DNA of 64,000 nucleotides from Oleispirillum sp963678075 (GCA_963678075.2 CAXXPK010000007.1:248001-312000), one strand, 5' to 3'; numbered from the stretch's first letter, positions 34,828 through 44,752 are shown. Numbers and translations are program-made. The notes: a model not told the origin generated them from the letters alone.

Positions 34828-34869
34828 AATAAAGAAGAGCGGCAGTCGAAACTGCCGCTCTTCTTTATT
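34828..34869. terminator. Strong bidirectional terminator between dps and the CoA-transferase
   Basis: A perfect 19-bp stem (34828-34846 with 34851-34869) encloses a CGAA tetraloop. The outer parts are AT-rich, giving T-rich tails on both strands. It serves both converging genes. Confidence 0.92.
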
Positions 34870-34889
34870 GGGGATCTCGCGAACCGCGA

Positions 34890-36482
34890 TTATTCGCAAA
34901 GATCAACCTTGATGTCCCAATTCTTGACCTTCATGGTGCCGTTCTGGGCAAGATTCAGCTGCATCTTGAGGGCGCGATCCCACAGCTGCGGCTCATGCCC
35001 AACACCCTTGGCGAGACATTCCTTCTTCGCCATGTCGTAGTATTCCTGAATGACCGGCTTGTATTCCGGGTGCACGCACTTGTCGATAATGCACTGGGCA
35101 CGTTCCCGCGGAGCCAGACCGCGCATATCCGCCAGCCCCTGCTCGGTGACCAGGATGTCCAGATCGTGCTCGGTGTGGTCGATGTGCTGAGCGTGCGGCA
35201 CGATACAGGAGATACCGCGCGGATCAGTCTTGGACGGACGGGTTGACGGTGAGTGCATGATCTTCAGGAAGCCGCTGCGCAGGAAATCGCCCGAACCGCC
35301 GATACCGTTCACCATGCGGGTGCCGTTGATCAGGGTGGAGTTGGCGTGGCCGTAGATATCGAACTCGACCGGCGTGTTCATGGCGATAACGCCGAGACGA
35401 CGGCTGACTTCCGGGTTGTTGGAGATCGCCAGCGGACGCAGGACGATCTTCGGCGCATAGAAATCCCGCTTTTCCAGGAAACGCTGGAAACCGGTCTCGG
35501 ACAGGGACAGCGAGCACGCGGAAGCGGCGTCCAAACGGCCGGAATCGAACAGATCCAGCATGCCGTCCTGCAACACTTCGGTGTACACGTTCAGGTTATA
35601 GAACGGGCCACTGGACAGACCGCCGACAACGGCGTTGGCGATGGAACCCACGCCCGACTGCAACGGCAGCAGGTTCTTCGGCAAACGACCGGCCTTCACC
35701 TCGGCGCCGAAGAATTCGAGCAGATGGTTGGCGATGGCCACCGAGCTCTCCTCGGCATCAGCCAGCGCGCGGCCCCGATCCGGATACGGGGATTCGACGA
35801 TGGCAACGATCTTGTTCGGATCGCACGGCACGAACGCGGTGCCGACACGGGTATTGGCGGCGGTGATGCCGATGATCTCGCGGTGCGGCGGCGCCTTCTG
35901 CACGATGATGTCGTGCATGCCCTCGAAGGGCGGCATGGCGGTATTGACTTCAAGAATGACCTTGTCGCAGACCTTCAGGATTTCCGGAACGATGCCGCAG
36001 GAGGCGGTCAGGATCAGGCCGCAGTTCTCGGTGATCGCGGAAACTTCGATGACGGCGATGTCGAGCTTACCGGACGGAGTATCCTTGGTATAGAACCCGT
36101 AGGCTATGTCCTGGGCGAACAGCGACAAATGCTTGTCGCCCATGCGGATGCTGCCGTCGTTGATCCCCATGGCGATGTCCTTGCCGGTCTGGTACGGCCA
36201 GCGGCGATCGAGCATGTTGTTCCGCGCCCAGCGGTTCTCGATATCGGCCGTGGAAGACGCGCCGACGAACAGGCTGAAACGCAATTTGCCCTGAAGGTTG
36301 TTCTTCTCGACGTAATCGGCCAGCGCGGTTGGCACCGCCTTCGGACAACCGGCGGGGGTAAACCCAGAGAAGCCCACGTGCATCCCGTCCTTGAACATTC
36401 CGATGGTGTCTTCGATCGAGACAACCTTGGACATCAGGGATTTACAGCAGATGCGCTCATCCAGTGTTCCATACTTACCCAT
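34890..36482 (-). CDS. Acetyl-CoA hydrolase / succinyl-CoA:acetate CoA-transferase family enzyme
   Basis: Class I CoA-transferases of the Cat1/AarC type move CoA between succinate and acetate, and some hydrolyse acetyl-CoA. The 530 residues start at ATG 36482 behind AGGAGA. They contain GFSGFTPAGCPKAVP, the second-domain stretch LPLQSGVGSIANAVVGGL and the signature YGHANSTLINGTRMVNGIGG SGDF. A tRNA-Glu gene and a long spacer precede it. The enzyme could link acetate handling to the KorAB-containing TCA variant, but this is inference. Confidence 0.9.
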   Translation of the reverse strand: MGKYGTLDERICCKSLMSKVVSIEDTIGMFKDGMHVGFSGFTPAGCPKAVPTALADYVEKNNLQGKLRFSLFVGASSTADIENRWARNNMLDRRWPYQTGKDIAMGINDGSIRMGDKHLSLFAQDIAYGFYTKDTPSGKLDIAVIEVSAITENCGLILTASCGIVPEILKVCDKVILEVNTAMPPFEGMHDIIVQKAPPHREIIGITAANTRVGTAFVPCDPNKIVAIVESPYPDRGRALADAEESSVAIANHLLEFFGAEVKAGRLPKNLLPLQSGVGSIANAVVGGLSSGPFYNLNVYTEVLQDGMLDLFDSGRLDAASACSLSLSETGFQRFLEKRDFYAPKIVLRPLAISNNPEVSRRLGVIAMNTPVEFDIYGHANSTLINGTRMVNGIGGSGDFLRSGFLKIMHSPSTRPSKTDPRGISCIVPHAQHIDHTEHDLDILVTEQGLADMRGLAPRERAQCIIDKCVHPEYKPVIQEYYDMAKKECLAKGVGHEPQLWDRALKMQLNLAQNGTMKVKNWDIKVDLCE

Positions 36483-36779
36483 TATCACAGTCTCCTGTTA
36501 GATGTTTGCTCGTTTTCGAACAACCAATTTCCGGCACCGCAACAACCCCCATCGCAGCGCAATCCGTAGAATGGCGATACCCATCCTCCGCCGACCCGGT
36601 TCCCCGGCTCAACATGGTCATCCACAAGTCATCGTATTCGGCGTTCCCCCTATGCGACCACAAGGTCTTCGCCCCCACTCCGATCATCAGAACCCCGCCC
36701 CACGCGCAAAAGGCGCGCCGAGGCCAAGATCCACCCCCCATTTCGCCCGGGCGAACCGAACCGTTCGCGCCGACGCGGC
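36483..36779. other. Spacer between CoA-transferase start and tRNA-Glu
   Basis: No credible gene is seen in these 297 bases. The part next to 36489 should hold the CoA-transferase promoter. The part next to 36779 would receive read-through from the tRNA. Confidence 0.5.
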
Positions 36780-36855
36780 TGGCGACCCCAACGGGATTCG
36801 ACCCCGTGTTACCGGCGTGAAAGGCCGATGTCCTAGGCCTCTAGACAATGGGGTC
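36780..36855 (-). tRNA. tRNA-Glu (UUC)
   Basis: On the minus strand GACCCCA pairs with TGGGGTC. The anticodon loop in GGCCTTTCACGCC gives UUC. The T arm contains GGTCGAATCC and CCA is encoded at the 3' end (36782-36780). The D arm has the GTCTAGAGGCCTAGGAC pattern typical of glutamate tRNAs. Confidence 0.95.
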
Positions 36856-37013
36856 AGCAGCCCGTTTTTCTAGCCGATAAACGCCAGTCTGTTCAATCCT
36901 TTTCGGTAGGTTTTGCGCCGAAAATGCCGCGCTTGCGCACCCCCTCTTGCAGGAAGGCTGAAAAGTGTCCTATACCACTGCCGCCAAGCCATCCCCGCGA
37001 AGGAAGAAGGACG

Positions 37014-37580
37014 ATGACGCACGCCCCCATTTCGGTTGTTAAGGTCGCGGCCCCGGTCGAGTTCGTAGTCCACGACTCACGCATCGAGGACATGAGCGAA
37101 GTCCACCGCATCTACGCCTTCAGCGTGATGAACGGGACCGGGTCGTTCGAGGAAACACCACCTTCGTTGGAGGAAATGACGAATCGGCGACAAAACATCC
37201 TGGATCGCGGCCTACCCTTTCTGGTGGCGGAGTTTCGCGGCACTGTCGTCGGCTACGCCTATGCCGGTCCGTTCCGCCCGCGTTCGGCCTATCGCTATAC
37301 GTTGGAAGACTCGGCCTACGTTGCGCCGGAGGTCCGGGGCCGTGGCGTCGGGCGCGCCCTGCTGCGTGCCTTGGTCGAGCGCTGCACGACGCTGGGGTAC
37401 CGCCAAATGGTCGCGGTGATCGGCGATTCCGAAAATCACGCCAGCATCCGCGCCCATGCCGCCAGCGGCTTCTCGCACATCGGCACCCTATCCAAGGTGG
37501 GCCTGAAATTCGGGCGCTGGCTGGACTCAGTCTACATGCAACGGCATCTCGCCGACGCCCCGGATCAAGCCTCCGACTGA
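37014..37580 (+). CDS. GNAT-family N-acetyltransferase (phosphinothricin/methionine sulfoximine type)
   Basis: A 188-residue acetyltransferase starting at 37014 behind GAAGGAAGAAGG. The acetyl-CoA loop is VAPEVRGRGVGRALLRALVE. It is flanked by FLVAEFRGTVVGYAYAGPFR and SENHASIRAHAASGFSHIGT. Together these match the Pat/MddA/YncA subgroup that acetylates glufosinate-like compounds or methionine derivatives. The N-terminus is about 20 residues longer than usual. It converges with recJ and overlaps it by 16 bases. Confidence 0.87.
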   Translation: MTHAPISVVKVAAPVEFVVHDSRIEDMSEVHRIYAFSVMNGTGSFEETPPSLEEMTNRRQNILDRGLPFLVAEFRGTVVGYAYAGPFRPRSAYRYTLEDSAYVAPEVRGRGVGRALLRALVERCTTLGYRQMVAVIGDSENHASIRAHAASGFSHIGTLSKVGLKFGRWLDSVYMQRHLADAPDQASD

Positions 37581-39379
37581 TCCACCCAGGCCAGGTCCTC
37601 GACCACGAACTGCACGTCGTTGCGCCCGTTCCAGGTATCGGCGCGCAACGCCCCCAACAGGTGCGCCAAACGATCGCGATGCCCCAGAAGGGCGCGCCCC
37701 AGCTCACCGTCGGCGGCACGGAAGGCGATCACCTTCAAGCGTCCACCGGATTTGCCATAGGCATGCGCCCGCACATGCCCGCCCCCGACCGTCTCGGCCC
37801 GGCCCAGACGCACGCAGGGCACCGCGAAACGCGGCCCCTCGTTCCCCGCGCCGAACGGCTCCATGCGCGCCAGCATGGCGACCAGTTCCGGCGTCGCGCC
37901 ACGCAAATCGATCGCGCCGTCCACCAAGACCGGCGCCACCGCGCCACTGCCTTCCTGGGCATGGATATGATCGCTTAAGAACGCGCACAGACGCGACAGG
38001 TCCTTGCGCGCCACGGTGAACCCGGCCGCCATTGCATGCCCGCCACCGGACAACAACACCCCCGCTTCGCGCGCCGCCAGAACCGCCGCGCCCAGATTGA
38101 CACCGGGAACCGACCGCCCCGACCCCTTGCCATGTTCCCCCAAAAAAGTCACCGCGCAGGCCGGGATATTGAAACGCTCCTTCAGGCGCGCCGCGACCAA
38201 CCCGACGACGCCGGGATGCCATTCCTCGCCCGCCGCCACCACCACCGAACAATCGGGGGGCATCGTGGTCTCGACCTGAGCCACCGCCTCGTCCAGGGCG
38301 GCGGCCTCGATCTCGCGGCGCGCGGTATTGTGCTGATCCAGTTCCCCGGCGATGTACCGGGCAAGAACCGGATCGTCACAGGCCAGCAACCGCGCCCCCA
38401 GATCCGACCTGCCGACCCGTCCGCCGGCATTGATGCGCGGCCCCATCACAAAGCCGATGTGATAGGTCCCCAACGGCGCCTTGACCCCCGACATCTCGGC
38501 CAGGGAAGCCAAACCGACGTTGCCGCCCCCGGTCAGCACCTTCAACCCTTGAGAAACGAAGGCGCGATTGACCCCGGTCAAGGGTACCACGTCACAGACG
38601 GTGCCGAAGGCGACCAGGTCCAGCAATGCCATCAAATCGGGTTCCGGTCGCTCTGGGCCGAACACCCCGGCCAGCCTCAGCGCGCGGTTGAGCGCCACCA
38701 ACAACAGAAAGGTCACGCCCACCGCCGCCAGATCCTCGGCCCCGCTGGTATCGTCATGACGCTTTGGATTGACCACCGCCAGGGCCTCGGGAAGGGTGTC
38801 TTCCACCTGATGATGATCAACGACGATCACCTCAAGTCCCGCGGCACGGGCGGTTTGCAACGCCTCGAAGGCGGTCGTCCCGCAATCCACGGTCAGCAAA
38901 AGCTTCGCCCCCGCGTCGCGCAGGGCGATCAGCGCCGCGGCATTGGGGCCGTAGCCTTCGGCGATGCGGTCGGGAATGTGCACCCGCACATCGAGACCAA
39001 CCCCCCGCAGGTACCGGCTTAAAAGCGCCGAGGAGGTCGCTCCGTCCACGTCATAGTCGCCGAACACGCCGATCGGCTCGCCGGCCTTCACGGCCGCGAC
39101 CAAACGCGCCACCGCGCGATCCATGTCGATCAACCGCGACGGATCGGGCAGCAGCGCGCGCAACGTGGGGGTAAGATATGATTCGGCGGTGTCGGCGGTG
39201 ATTCCACGTGCCACCATCGCGCGCGCCACCACCTCGGGCAAATCGAAGCGGCGGGTCAGCAGCGAGACGAGCTCGGAATCGGCGGGGCTGAGACGCCAGA
39301 TGCGCCCCCGCACCGATCGCCGCACGTCCAGGAAGGCCGTCTCGTCACTATCGACGGTGCGGATGTTGGCGACGGTCAA
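37565..39379 (-). CDS. recJ: Single-stranded-DNA-specific exonuclease RecJ
   Basis: RecJ degrades single-stranded DNA 5' to 3' in recombination and mismatch repair. The 604 residues contain the DHH-superfamily motifs GDYDVDGATSSAL, LLLTVDCGTT and VIVVDHHQVED, and later GPRINAGGRVG and VLLSGGGHAMAAGFTV (DHHA1). The start is taken as TTG 39379, which overlaps the glpX stop (TTGA). No ATG lies suitably near, and the open frame upstream is antisense-like. It is the last gene of alaC-hom-glpX-recJ, an order shared with relatives. Confidence 0.93.
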   Translation of the reverse strand: MTVANIRTVDSDETAFLDVRRSVRGRIWRLSPADSELVSLLTRRFDLPEVVARAMVARGITADTAESYLTPTLRALLPDPSRLIDMDRAVARLVAAVKAGEPIGVFGDYDVDGATSSALLSRYLRGVGLDVRVHIPDRIAEGYGPNAAALIALRDAGAKLLLTVDCGTTAFEALQTARAAGLEVIVVDHHQVEDTLPEALAVVNPKRHDDTSGAEDLAAVGVTFLLLVALNRALRLAGVFGPERPEPDLMALLDLVAFGTVCDVVPLTGVNRAFVSQGLKVLTGGGNVGLASLAEMSGVKAPLGTYHIGFVMGPRINAGGRVGRSDLGARLLACDDPVLARYIAGELDQHNTARREIEAAALDEAVAQVETTMPPDCSVVVAAGEEWHPGVVGLVAARLKERFNIPACAVTFLGEHGKGSGRSVPGVNLGAAVLAAREAGVLLSGGGHAMAAGFTVARKDLSRLCAFLSDHIHAQEGSGAVAPVLVDGAIDLRGATPELVAMLARMEPFGAGNEGPRFAVPCVRLGRAETVGGGHVRAHAYGKSGGRLKVIAFRAADGELGRALLGHRDRLAHLLGALRADTWNGRNDVQFVVEDLAWVDQSEA

Positions 39380-40386
39380 GGCGTCAGCCCGTCCCGCTGG
39401 ACGTTGTGATGGGCGGTGATGAAGCGCACCGTCCCCGATTTCGACCGCATCACCACCGAATGGGTGACCACGCCCCCCCGGGACCGCCGCACTCCCTGCA
39501 GCAAGGCGCCATGGGTGACGCCGGTGGCGGCGAACATCACCTCGCCACGCGCCATGTCGGCGATTTCGTACCTGCGATCGAAATCGACGATCCCCAAACG
39601 CATCGCGGCATTGCGCTCGGCGTCGTCGCGCAAGCGCAGACGGGCCTGCATCTGTCCGCCGACGCACTTCAGGGCAGCGGCGGCCAGCACGCCTTCCGCC
39701 GCGCCGCCGGTCCCCAGATAAATATCCGGATTGAAATCAAGGCCGCTGCGGGCGGTGGCGATGGCGGCGGAGACATCTCCGTCGGGAATCAAGATCACCC
39801 GCGCGCCACAGGCGCGCACCTGGGCGATCAATCCCTCGTGGCGAGGACGATCAAGGATGCAGACCAAAAGGTCGCGCACCGGCACTCCCTTGGCCGTGGC
39901 CAACGCCGTCAGGTTGTCGCCGGGCGTGGCGTCAAGATCGACAACGCCCTCCGGCAGCTCCGGCCCCACCGCGATCTTATCCATGTAGACCCGGGGTGGA
40001 TTAAGAAACCCGCCCTGTTCCGCCATGGCGATCGCCGACAGCGCATTCTGCCCGCCGCGTGCGACGATGGTCGCGCCTTCCAGGGCATCCACCGCGATAT
40101 CGACCGGACGCCCCCCGGCGCCGATTTTCTCGCCCGAGAACAAAAGCAGCGCATCGCCCGCGTCGCCTTCGCCAACCGCGACCAACCCGTCGATTTCAAC
40201 GCAGCACAAGGTACGGTGCATCGCCTCGATCGCGGCGACATCGGCGGCCCGCTCATCGCCCTGCCCCATCAGCCGTGCCGAAGCCAGCGCCGCCGCCTCG
40301 GTGGCGCGTACCACCTCAAGCGCCAGATTGCGGTCCATGCGCGCATCGGTTTCCAGGCATTCCCGCGCCGCCGCGTGATCGGACAT
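39376..40386 (-). CDS. glpX: Fructose-1,6-bisphosphatase class II
   Basis: GlpX hydrolyses fructose 1,6-bisphosphate to fructose 6-phosphate in gluconeogenesis. The 336 residues hold the metal and phosphate motifs GLVAVGEGDAGDALLL, VDALEGATIVARGGQNALSA, VYMDKIAVGP and LGTGGAAEGVLAAAALKC. It follows hom by 45 bases and overlaps recJ. In some bacteria GlpX also acts on sedoheptulose bisphosphate. No Calvin-cycle genes are nearby to suggest that. Confidence 0.93.
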   Translation of the reverse strand: MSDHAAARECLETDARMDRNLALEVVRATEAAALASARLMGQGDERAADVAAIEAMHRTLCCVEIDGLVAVGEGDAGDALLLFSGEKIGAGGRPVDIAVDALEGATIVARGGQNALSAIAMAEQGGFLNPPRVYMDKIAVGPELPEGVVDLDATPGDNLTALATAKGVPVRDLLVCILDRPRHEGLIAQVRACGARVILIPDGDVSAAIATARSGLDFNPDIYLGTGGAAEGVLAAAALKCVGGQMQARLRLRDDAERNAAMRLGIVDFDRRYEIADMARGEVMFAATGVTHGALLQGVRRSRGGVVTHSVVMRSKSGTVRFITAHHNVQRDGLTP

Positions 40387-40431
40387 GGTCGTTCCTCCCG
40401 TTGCCGCCGCCCGGGGCCGGGCCTTGCGGAA

Positions 40432-41760
40432 TTACACCGCCTCGATACGAATGGCGCGCGGCGTATCCAGAACGCCATCGACGCGGCTCATCCGGTCCAG
40501 GGAGCGCATGAACGCGCCCTCGGTGGTTTCGTGGATGGTCAGTACCACGGCCATCGGCCCATCGGGATGACGTCCATGTTGCAACACCGATTCCATCGAA
40601 ACGTTTTCCTCGCCCAGGGCAGAGGCAATGGCGGCGAACACGCCGGGTTTGTCCACCACCATCAGACGGACGTAATAAGACCCGAAGTGATCGGACATCG
40701 GCGCGGGCTTCAACCGCGCCTGCACGATGGTCGGCACCCCGAACGGCGGGGTCTTGGCGCGCCCCACCGCGATGTCGATCAAATCGGCGACCACCGCCGA
40801 CGCGGTCGGCCCCTCGCCGGCGCCACGCCCCCGGAAGGCAATCTGCCCAACCGCGTCGCCTTCCACCATCACCGCGTTGTAGACGCCATCGACCGAAGCG
40901 ATCGCCGAGGTCTTGGACACCATGCAGGGGTGGACCCGCTGCTCGATCCCGGCGTCGGTACGACGCGCAATTCCCAGCAACTTGATGCTATAGCCAAGTT
41001 CGTCGGCGTAGGCGATATCCTGAGCCGAGACATGGCGGATACCTTCGACATGCACATGCGCGAAATCGATCGCGGTGCCGAACGCCAAACTGGTCAGGAT
41101 GGACAACTTGTGCGCCGCGTCGATGCCATCGATGTCGAACGACGGATCGGCTTCGGCATAGCCCAGGGACTGGGCATTGGCCAGCACGTCGGCGAAGTCG
41201 CGACCGGTTTCGCGCATCGTGGTCAGGATATAGTTGCAGGTGCCGTTCAGAATGCCGGCGACACGGTCGATGCGATTGGCGGCCAACCCCTCGCGCAGGC
41301 CCTTGACGATCGGAATGCCGCCCGCCACCGCCGCCTCGAACGCCAGGGTGGTGTCGTGGGATTCGGCGCGGCGCGCCAGATCGGTGCCATGGTAGGCCAA
41401 CAACGCCTTGTTGGCGGTGACCACGGCACGGCCCGCATCCAGGGCCGCCTCCACCGTCGCCTTGGCGGGACCGTTGGCGCCGCCGATCAGTTCGACCACG
41501 ACGTCGGCATCGGCCTCGCGAGCCAGCGTCACCGGATCATCGAACCAGGCCACGGAATCCAACGAGACCCCCCGGTCCTTGTCGCGATTGCGCGCCGAGA
41601 CCGCGGTGACAACGATCGGACGCCCCGCCCGTGCCGCGATTTCAACGGCATTGCCCTGCAACACCTTCAGCACACCGGCGCCGACCGTTCCCAGTCCGGC
41701 AACCGCAACCTTGAGCGGCGGGGGTTTCCCCACGCCGCTGGGTTTCTTGGGTTCGCTCAC
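40432..41760 (-). CDS. hom: Homoserine dehydrogenase
   Basis: Hom reduces aspartate semialdehyde to homoserine on the way to threonine and methionine. The 442 residues start at GTG 41760, overlapping the alaC stop as GTGA. They contain the Rossmann motif VAVAGLGTVGAGVLKVLQ and the catalytic region AGILNGTCNYILTTMRETG, with EADPSFDIDGIDAAHKLSI. A C-terminal ACT domain (YVRLMVVDKPGVFAAIASAL) likely mediates threonine feedback. Confidence 0.95.
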   Translation of the reverse strand: MSEPKKPSGVGKPPPLKVAVAGLGTVGAGVLKVLQGNAVEIAARAGRPIVVTAVSARNRDKDRGVSLDSVAWFDDPVTLAREADADVVVELIGGANGPAKATVEAALDAGRAVVTANKALLAYHGTDLARRAESHDTTLAFEAAVAGGIPIVKGLREGLAANRIDRVAGILNGTCNYILTTMRETGRDFADVLANAQSLGYAEADPSFDIDGIDAAHKLSILTSLAFGTAIDFAHVHVEGIRHVSAQDIAYADELGYSIKLLGIARRTDAGIEQRVHPCMVSKTSAIASVDGVYNAVMVEGDAVGQIAFRGRGAGEGPTASAVVADLIDIAVGRAKTPPFGVPTIVQARLKPAPMSDHFGSYYVRLMVVDKPGVFAAIASALGEENVSMESVLQHGRHPDGPMAVVLTIHETTEGAFMRSLDRMSRVDGVLDTPRAIRIEAV

Positions 41761-42983
41761 GGTTGTTTCCCCACTGATTTGGCTTCGCATTCGGCCAGGA
41801 TCGAATCGGAACGCGACAAGAACGACTTGATATTGCGCAACGCCTGCCGGATCCGATGCTTGTTTTCGACCAGGGCGATACGCACGTGGTTGTCGCCGTG
41901 TTCGCCGAAGCCCAGGCCAGGCGCCACCGCGACCGAGGCCTCCGACAACAAAAGCTTCGAGAATTCCAGAGACCCCAAATGCGCGAATGCCGGCGGAATC
42001 GGAGCCCAGGCGAACATCGTCGCGGGCGGACTGGGAACATCCCATCCGGCCTGAGCCAGACCTTCGATCAGGCCATCGCGGCGTTCGCGGTACAGCGTAC
42101 GCACATCCTCGACGCAATCCTGCGGACCGTTCAAGGCCGCAGTGGCCGCCACCTGGATCGGCGTAAAGGCGCCGTAATCGAGATAGGACTTGATCCGCGC
42201 CAACGCCGAAACCAGACGCCGATTTCCCGCCGCGAAACCGATGCGCCAGCCCGGCATGCTGTAGGTCTTGGACATCGAGGAGAATTCGATGGCAATGTCC
42301 TTGGCGCCCGGCACCTGCAAAATCGACGGCGGCGGATTGCCGTCGAAATAGATTTCCGAATAGGCGATATCGGAAAGGACATAGACCTCGTGCTTGCGGC
42401 AGAAGGCGACGACATCGCGATAAAAGTCGAGGCTGGCGACCTGTGCCGTCGGGTTCGACGGATAGTTCAGAATCACCGCGACCGGCTTCGGAATGCTGTG
42501 GCGAACCGCGCGGTCCATCGCCTCCAAAAAGGTTTCGTCCGGCGCCGCCGGAACATGGCGGATGGCACCGCCCGCGATAATGAAACCGAAGGCATGGATC
42601 GGATAGCTGGGATTGGGAACCAACACCACATCGCCCGGCGAGGTCATCGCCATCGCCAGATTGGCCAACCCCTCCTTCGACCCCAGGGTAACGACGATTT
42701 CCTTCTCGACGTCCAGATCGACGCCGAAGCGGCGTTCGTAATATCCGGCCAGCGCCTTACGCAGCCCCGGAATCCCCTTCGACGCGGAATACCGATGAGC
42801 GCGCGGATTGCGCGCCGACTGGCACAGCTTATCGACGATGTGATCCGGGGTCGGTTGATCCGGATTGCCCATGCCGAAATCGATGATGTCATCGCCGTTG
42901 GCGCGGGCGCGGGCCTTCATCGCATTGACTTCGGCGAAGACATAGGGAGGAAGACGTTTAACGCGGTAAAAATCCTGTTCCAT
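41757..42983 (-). CDS. alaC: Class I/II PLP aminotransferase (AlaC-like)
   Basis: The 408 residues contain the PLP lysine in SSMSKTYSMPGWRIGF, the Asn and Asp/Tyr ligands in ILNYPSNPTAQVAS and VLSDIAYSEIYFDG, and the C-terminal Arg in HVRIALVENKHRIRQAL. The best fit is the AlaC group (glutamate-pyruvate aminotransferase), which is also annotated as LL-diaminopimelate aminotransferase-like. Position directly upstream of hom, with overlapping codons, is conserved in Rhodospirillales and supports a role around aspartate-family or alanine synthesis. Confidence 0.88.
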   Translation of the reverse strand: MEQDFYRVKRLPPYVFAEVNAMKARARANGDDIIDFGMGNPDQPTPDHIVDKLCQSARNPRAHRYSASKGIPGLRKALAGYYERRFGVDLDVEKEIVVTLGSKEGLANLAMAMTSPGDVVLVPNPSYPIHAFGFIIAGGAIRHVPAAPDETFLEAMDRAVRHSIPKPVAVILNYPSNPTAQVASLDFYRDVVAFCRKHEVYVLSDIAYSEIYFDGNPPPSILQVPGAKDIAIEFSSMSKTYSMPGWRIGFAAGNRRLVSALARIKSYLDYGAFTPIQVAATAALNGPQDCVEDVRTLYRERRDGLIEGLAQAGWDVPSPPATMFAWAPIPPAFAHLGSLEFSKLLLSEASVAVAPGLGFGEHGDNHVRIALVENKHRIRQALRNIKSFLSRSDSILAECEAKSVGKQP

Positions 42984-43102
42984 TTCGGTCCATTAGACTT
43001 CGTGTCTGGGGTTGTTGGGGTGGTTTTTCATTCACAGGAGACGCCCGATTTTCCGGGTCTGGGATCGAATTCTAATCGCGCCACGGCCAGCTTGGCGAAC
43101 AG

Positions 43103-43135
43103 AAAAAGGCCCGACGATCGAAGCCGGGCCTTTTT
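43103..43135. terminator. Terminator downstream of the OmpA-like gene
   Basis: AAAAAGGCCCG (43103-43113) pairs with CGGGCCTTTTT (43125-43135), so T tails arise on both strands. The nearest upstream gene is the OmpA-like gene on the minus strand, 30 bases away. Confidence 0.85.
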
Positions 43136-43165
43136 CTTACGTCGATGACGACGCGGCTCTCCCGA

Positions 43166-44032
43166 TCAGTGGTTCAGGAAGATCTCGGTTCGACGGTTGT
43201 AGGCCTCGCCCAAGGGCATCACTTCCTGATAGACCGGCTCGGCGTCGGAAACCGCGCCAACGTACAAGGCCTTCGCCGGAACCCCCTGCTTCAGCAGGGC
43301 GCGAGCGACGACTTCGGCACGACGGACGGACTCGTCGAAGTTCGCGATCTTATGAGAAACCGCCACCATTTCGCCGGTCCGGCTGGAGACATGACCGACC
43401 ACGGTGATCACGCCACCCGACTTCCTGTACTGGGCAACCACCTGCCGCAACGCCGCCATATCGCTCCCCGACAGGTGCGCCAAACCGTGGCCGAAGGGGA
43501 CCGTCGCGGCCAGATAGGACAGACCATAGTTTTCCGGCGAGAAGGTATCCAGCCCTTGCAAGCCACCGTCCCGCGCATCAGCGGCCACCGTCGCGCCGGG
43601 AGCCTTCGAGGCGGACGCCTCGTCGCCCAGCAACCGGGGCGCACCCGGAGCCTGCGTCGGCATATCGCCGGACTGGGCGACGGCGCGCGACACGGGCGCG
43701 GGCTGAACCGCCCCGACCGCGACCTTCGGCGGCGGTTCGTTGCGCAGGGGACGGACCACCGTGACATCGGAACGTCCGGAACCGTCGGCATAGGAATGAC
43801 CGGCGGCATCGCCGGAGAGACCCTGCGGCAAATCGTCCTGATCGGCGGCATCCTCGGCGGGCAGGGCAATCTGCTGCGGCTTCAGCGTATTATCGCCGAA
43901 CCAGTTCACCGGGTTGTAGGAACTGGAACACCCCGCCAGCAGAAGCGCCAAGGCCCCGGCAATTGCAACGGTCAACGACCGCGCGGCGCGGCTCTTGGCG
44001 GCGCCCCCCAAACCTTCTGCCCCGATCTGCAT
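43166..44032 (-). CDS. OmpA-family lipoprotein
   Basis: The 288 residues start with a positively charged leader and a lipobox (GALALLLAGCSSS), so the mature protein is anchored by lipid at Cys35 or close to it. After a variable Pro/Ala-rich middle region, the C-terminal OmpA domain (DMAALRQVVAQYRKSGGVIT, VVGHVSSRTG, SVRRAEVVARALLKQGVPAK, YNRRTEIFLNH) binds peptidoglycan. It should tether the outer membrane to the wall. It has its own promoter space and terminator. Confidence 0.9.
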   Translation of the reverse strand: MQIGAEGLGGAAKSRAARSLTVAIAGALALLLAGCSSSYNPVNWFGDNTLKPQQIALPAEDAADQDDLPQGLSGDAAGHSYADGSGRSDVTVVRPLRNEPPPKVAVGAVQPAPVSRAVAQSGDMPTQAPGAPRLLGDEASASKAPGATVAADARDGGLQGLDTFSPENYGLSYLAATVPFGHGLAHLSGSDMAALRQVVAQYRKSGGVITVVGHVSSRTGEMVAVSHKIANFDESVRRAEVVARALLKQGVPAKALYVGAVSDAEPVYQEVMPLGEAYNRRTEIFLNH

Positions 44033-44180
44033 GGCTTCTCGTTCCTCTTGTCTCGCTGACGGACGGCAACAAAACGAACGGCGCCCGGACCCCTGTCGCC
44101 ACCGCCGCTTCGTTACTCGAGCTTTCGGTTATCCATATAGCATCAAAACCGAAACAGGTGAAATCCCAAACGCATGCGGG

Positions 44181-44705
44181 TCAAAGGCCGTTTTCGCTTT
44201 TGTACTGACGCGCCAGTTCGACATAGGCCCAGGCATGCGGCGTGAAGTGTTCGATTTCATCGGGCCGTAGTTTACGCAGAAACTTCGCCGGAGAGCCGCC
44301 CCACAACTCGCCCGAGGGGACGCGCTTGCCCTGGGTCAACAGGGCACCGGCCCCCAGCATGGCGCCGGTTTCAACCACCGCCTTGTCAAGGATGGTCGCT
44401 CCCATGCCGACGAACGAACGGTCTTCCAACGTGCAGCCGTGCAGGATCGCACCATGACCGACCGTCACGTCGTCGCCAACGATGGTCGGAGCGTCGCGGC
44501 TCAAATGCACGATGGTGCCGTCCTGGATGTTGCTGCGCTTGCCGATCCGGATGACATCGACATCGCCCCGAAGCACGCAGCCGAACCAGATGTTGGAGTC
44601 CTCGCCGATCACCACGTCGCCAAGAACCGAGGCTCCGGGGGCGACGAAGGCGCTGGCGTGAATGTCGGGGTGAACCCCCTTGTACGGCAAAATGATCGGT
44701 GTCAT
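44181..44705 (-). CDS. Gamma-class carbonic anhydrase family protein
   Basis: A left-handed beta-helix trimer of hexapeptide repeats, 174 residues. Metal-binding histidines appear in HLSRDAPTIVGDDVTVGHGA ILHGC. The repeat region runs from SAFVAPGASVLGDVVIGEDS to VETGAMLGAGALLTQGKRVP. It belongs to the YrdA/CaiE-like group. In Alphaproteobacteria and mitochondria some members attach to complex I, but most soluble ones lack proven activity. It lies 47 bases downstream of argC. Confidence 0.88.
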   Translation of the reverse strand: MTPIILPYKGVHPDIHASAFVAPGASVLGDVVIGEDSNIWFGCVLRGDVDVIRIGKRSNIQDGTIVHLSRDAPTIVGDDVTVGHGAILHGCTLEDRSFVGMGATILDKAVVETGAMLGAGALLTQGKRVPSGELWGGSPAKFLRKLRPDEIEHFTPHAWAYVELARQYKSENGL

Positions 44706-44752
44706 CGAAGCCCCCTGTTGCAGCCAAGTCTCCTATATGGGCGCGGTTCCCG

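Noticed and set aside
39406..42054. An 882-codon open frame on the plus strand opposite glpX, hom and alaC
   Set aside because: It spans three real genes and their junctions on the other strand, with low-complexity His/Arg/Gly composition and no domain.
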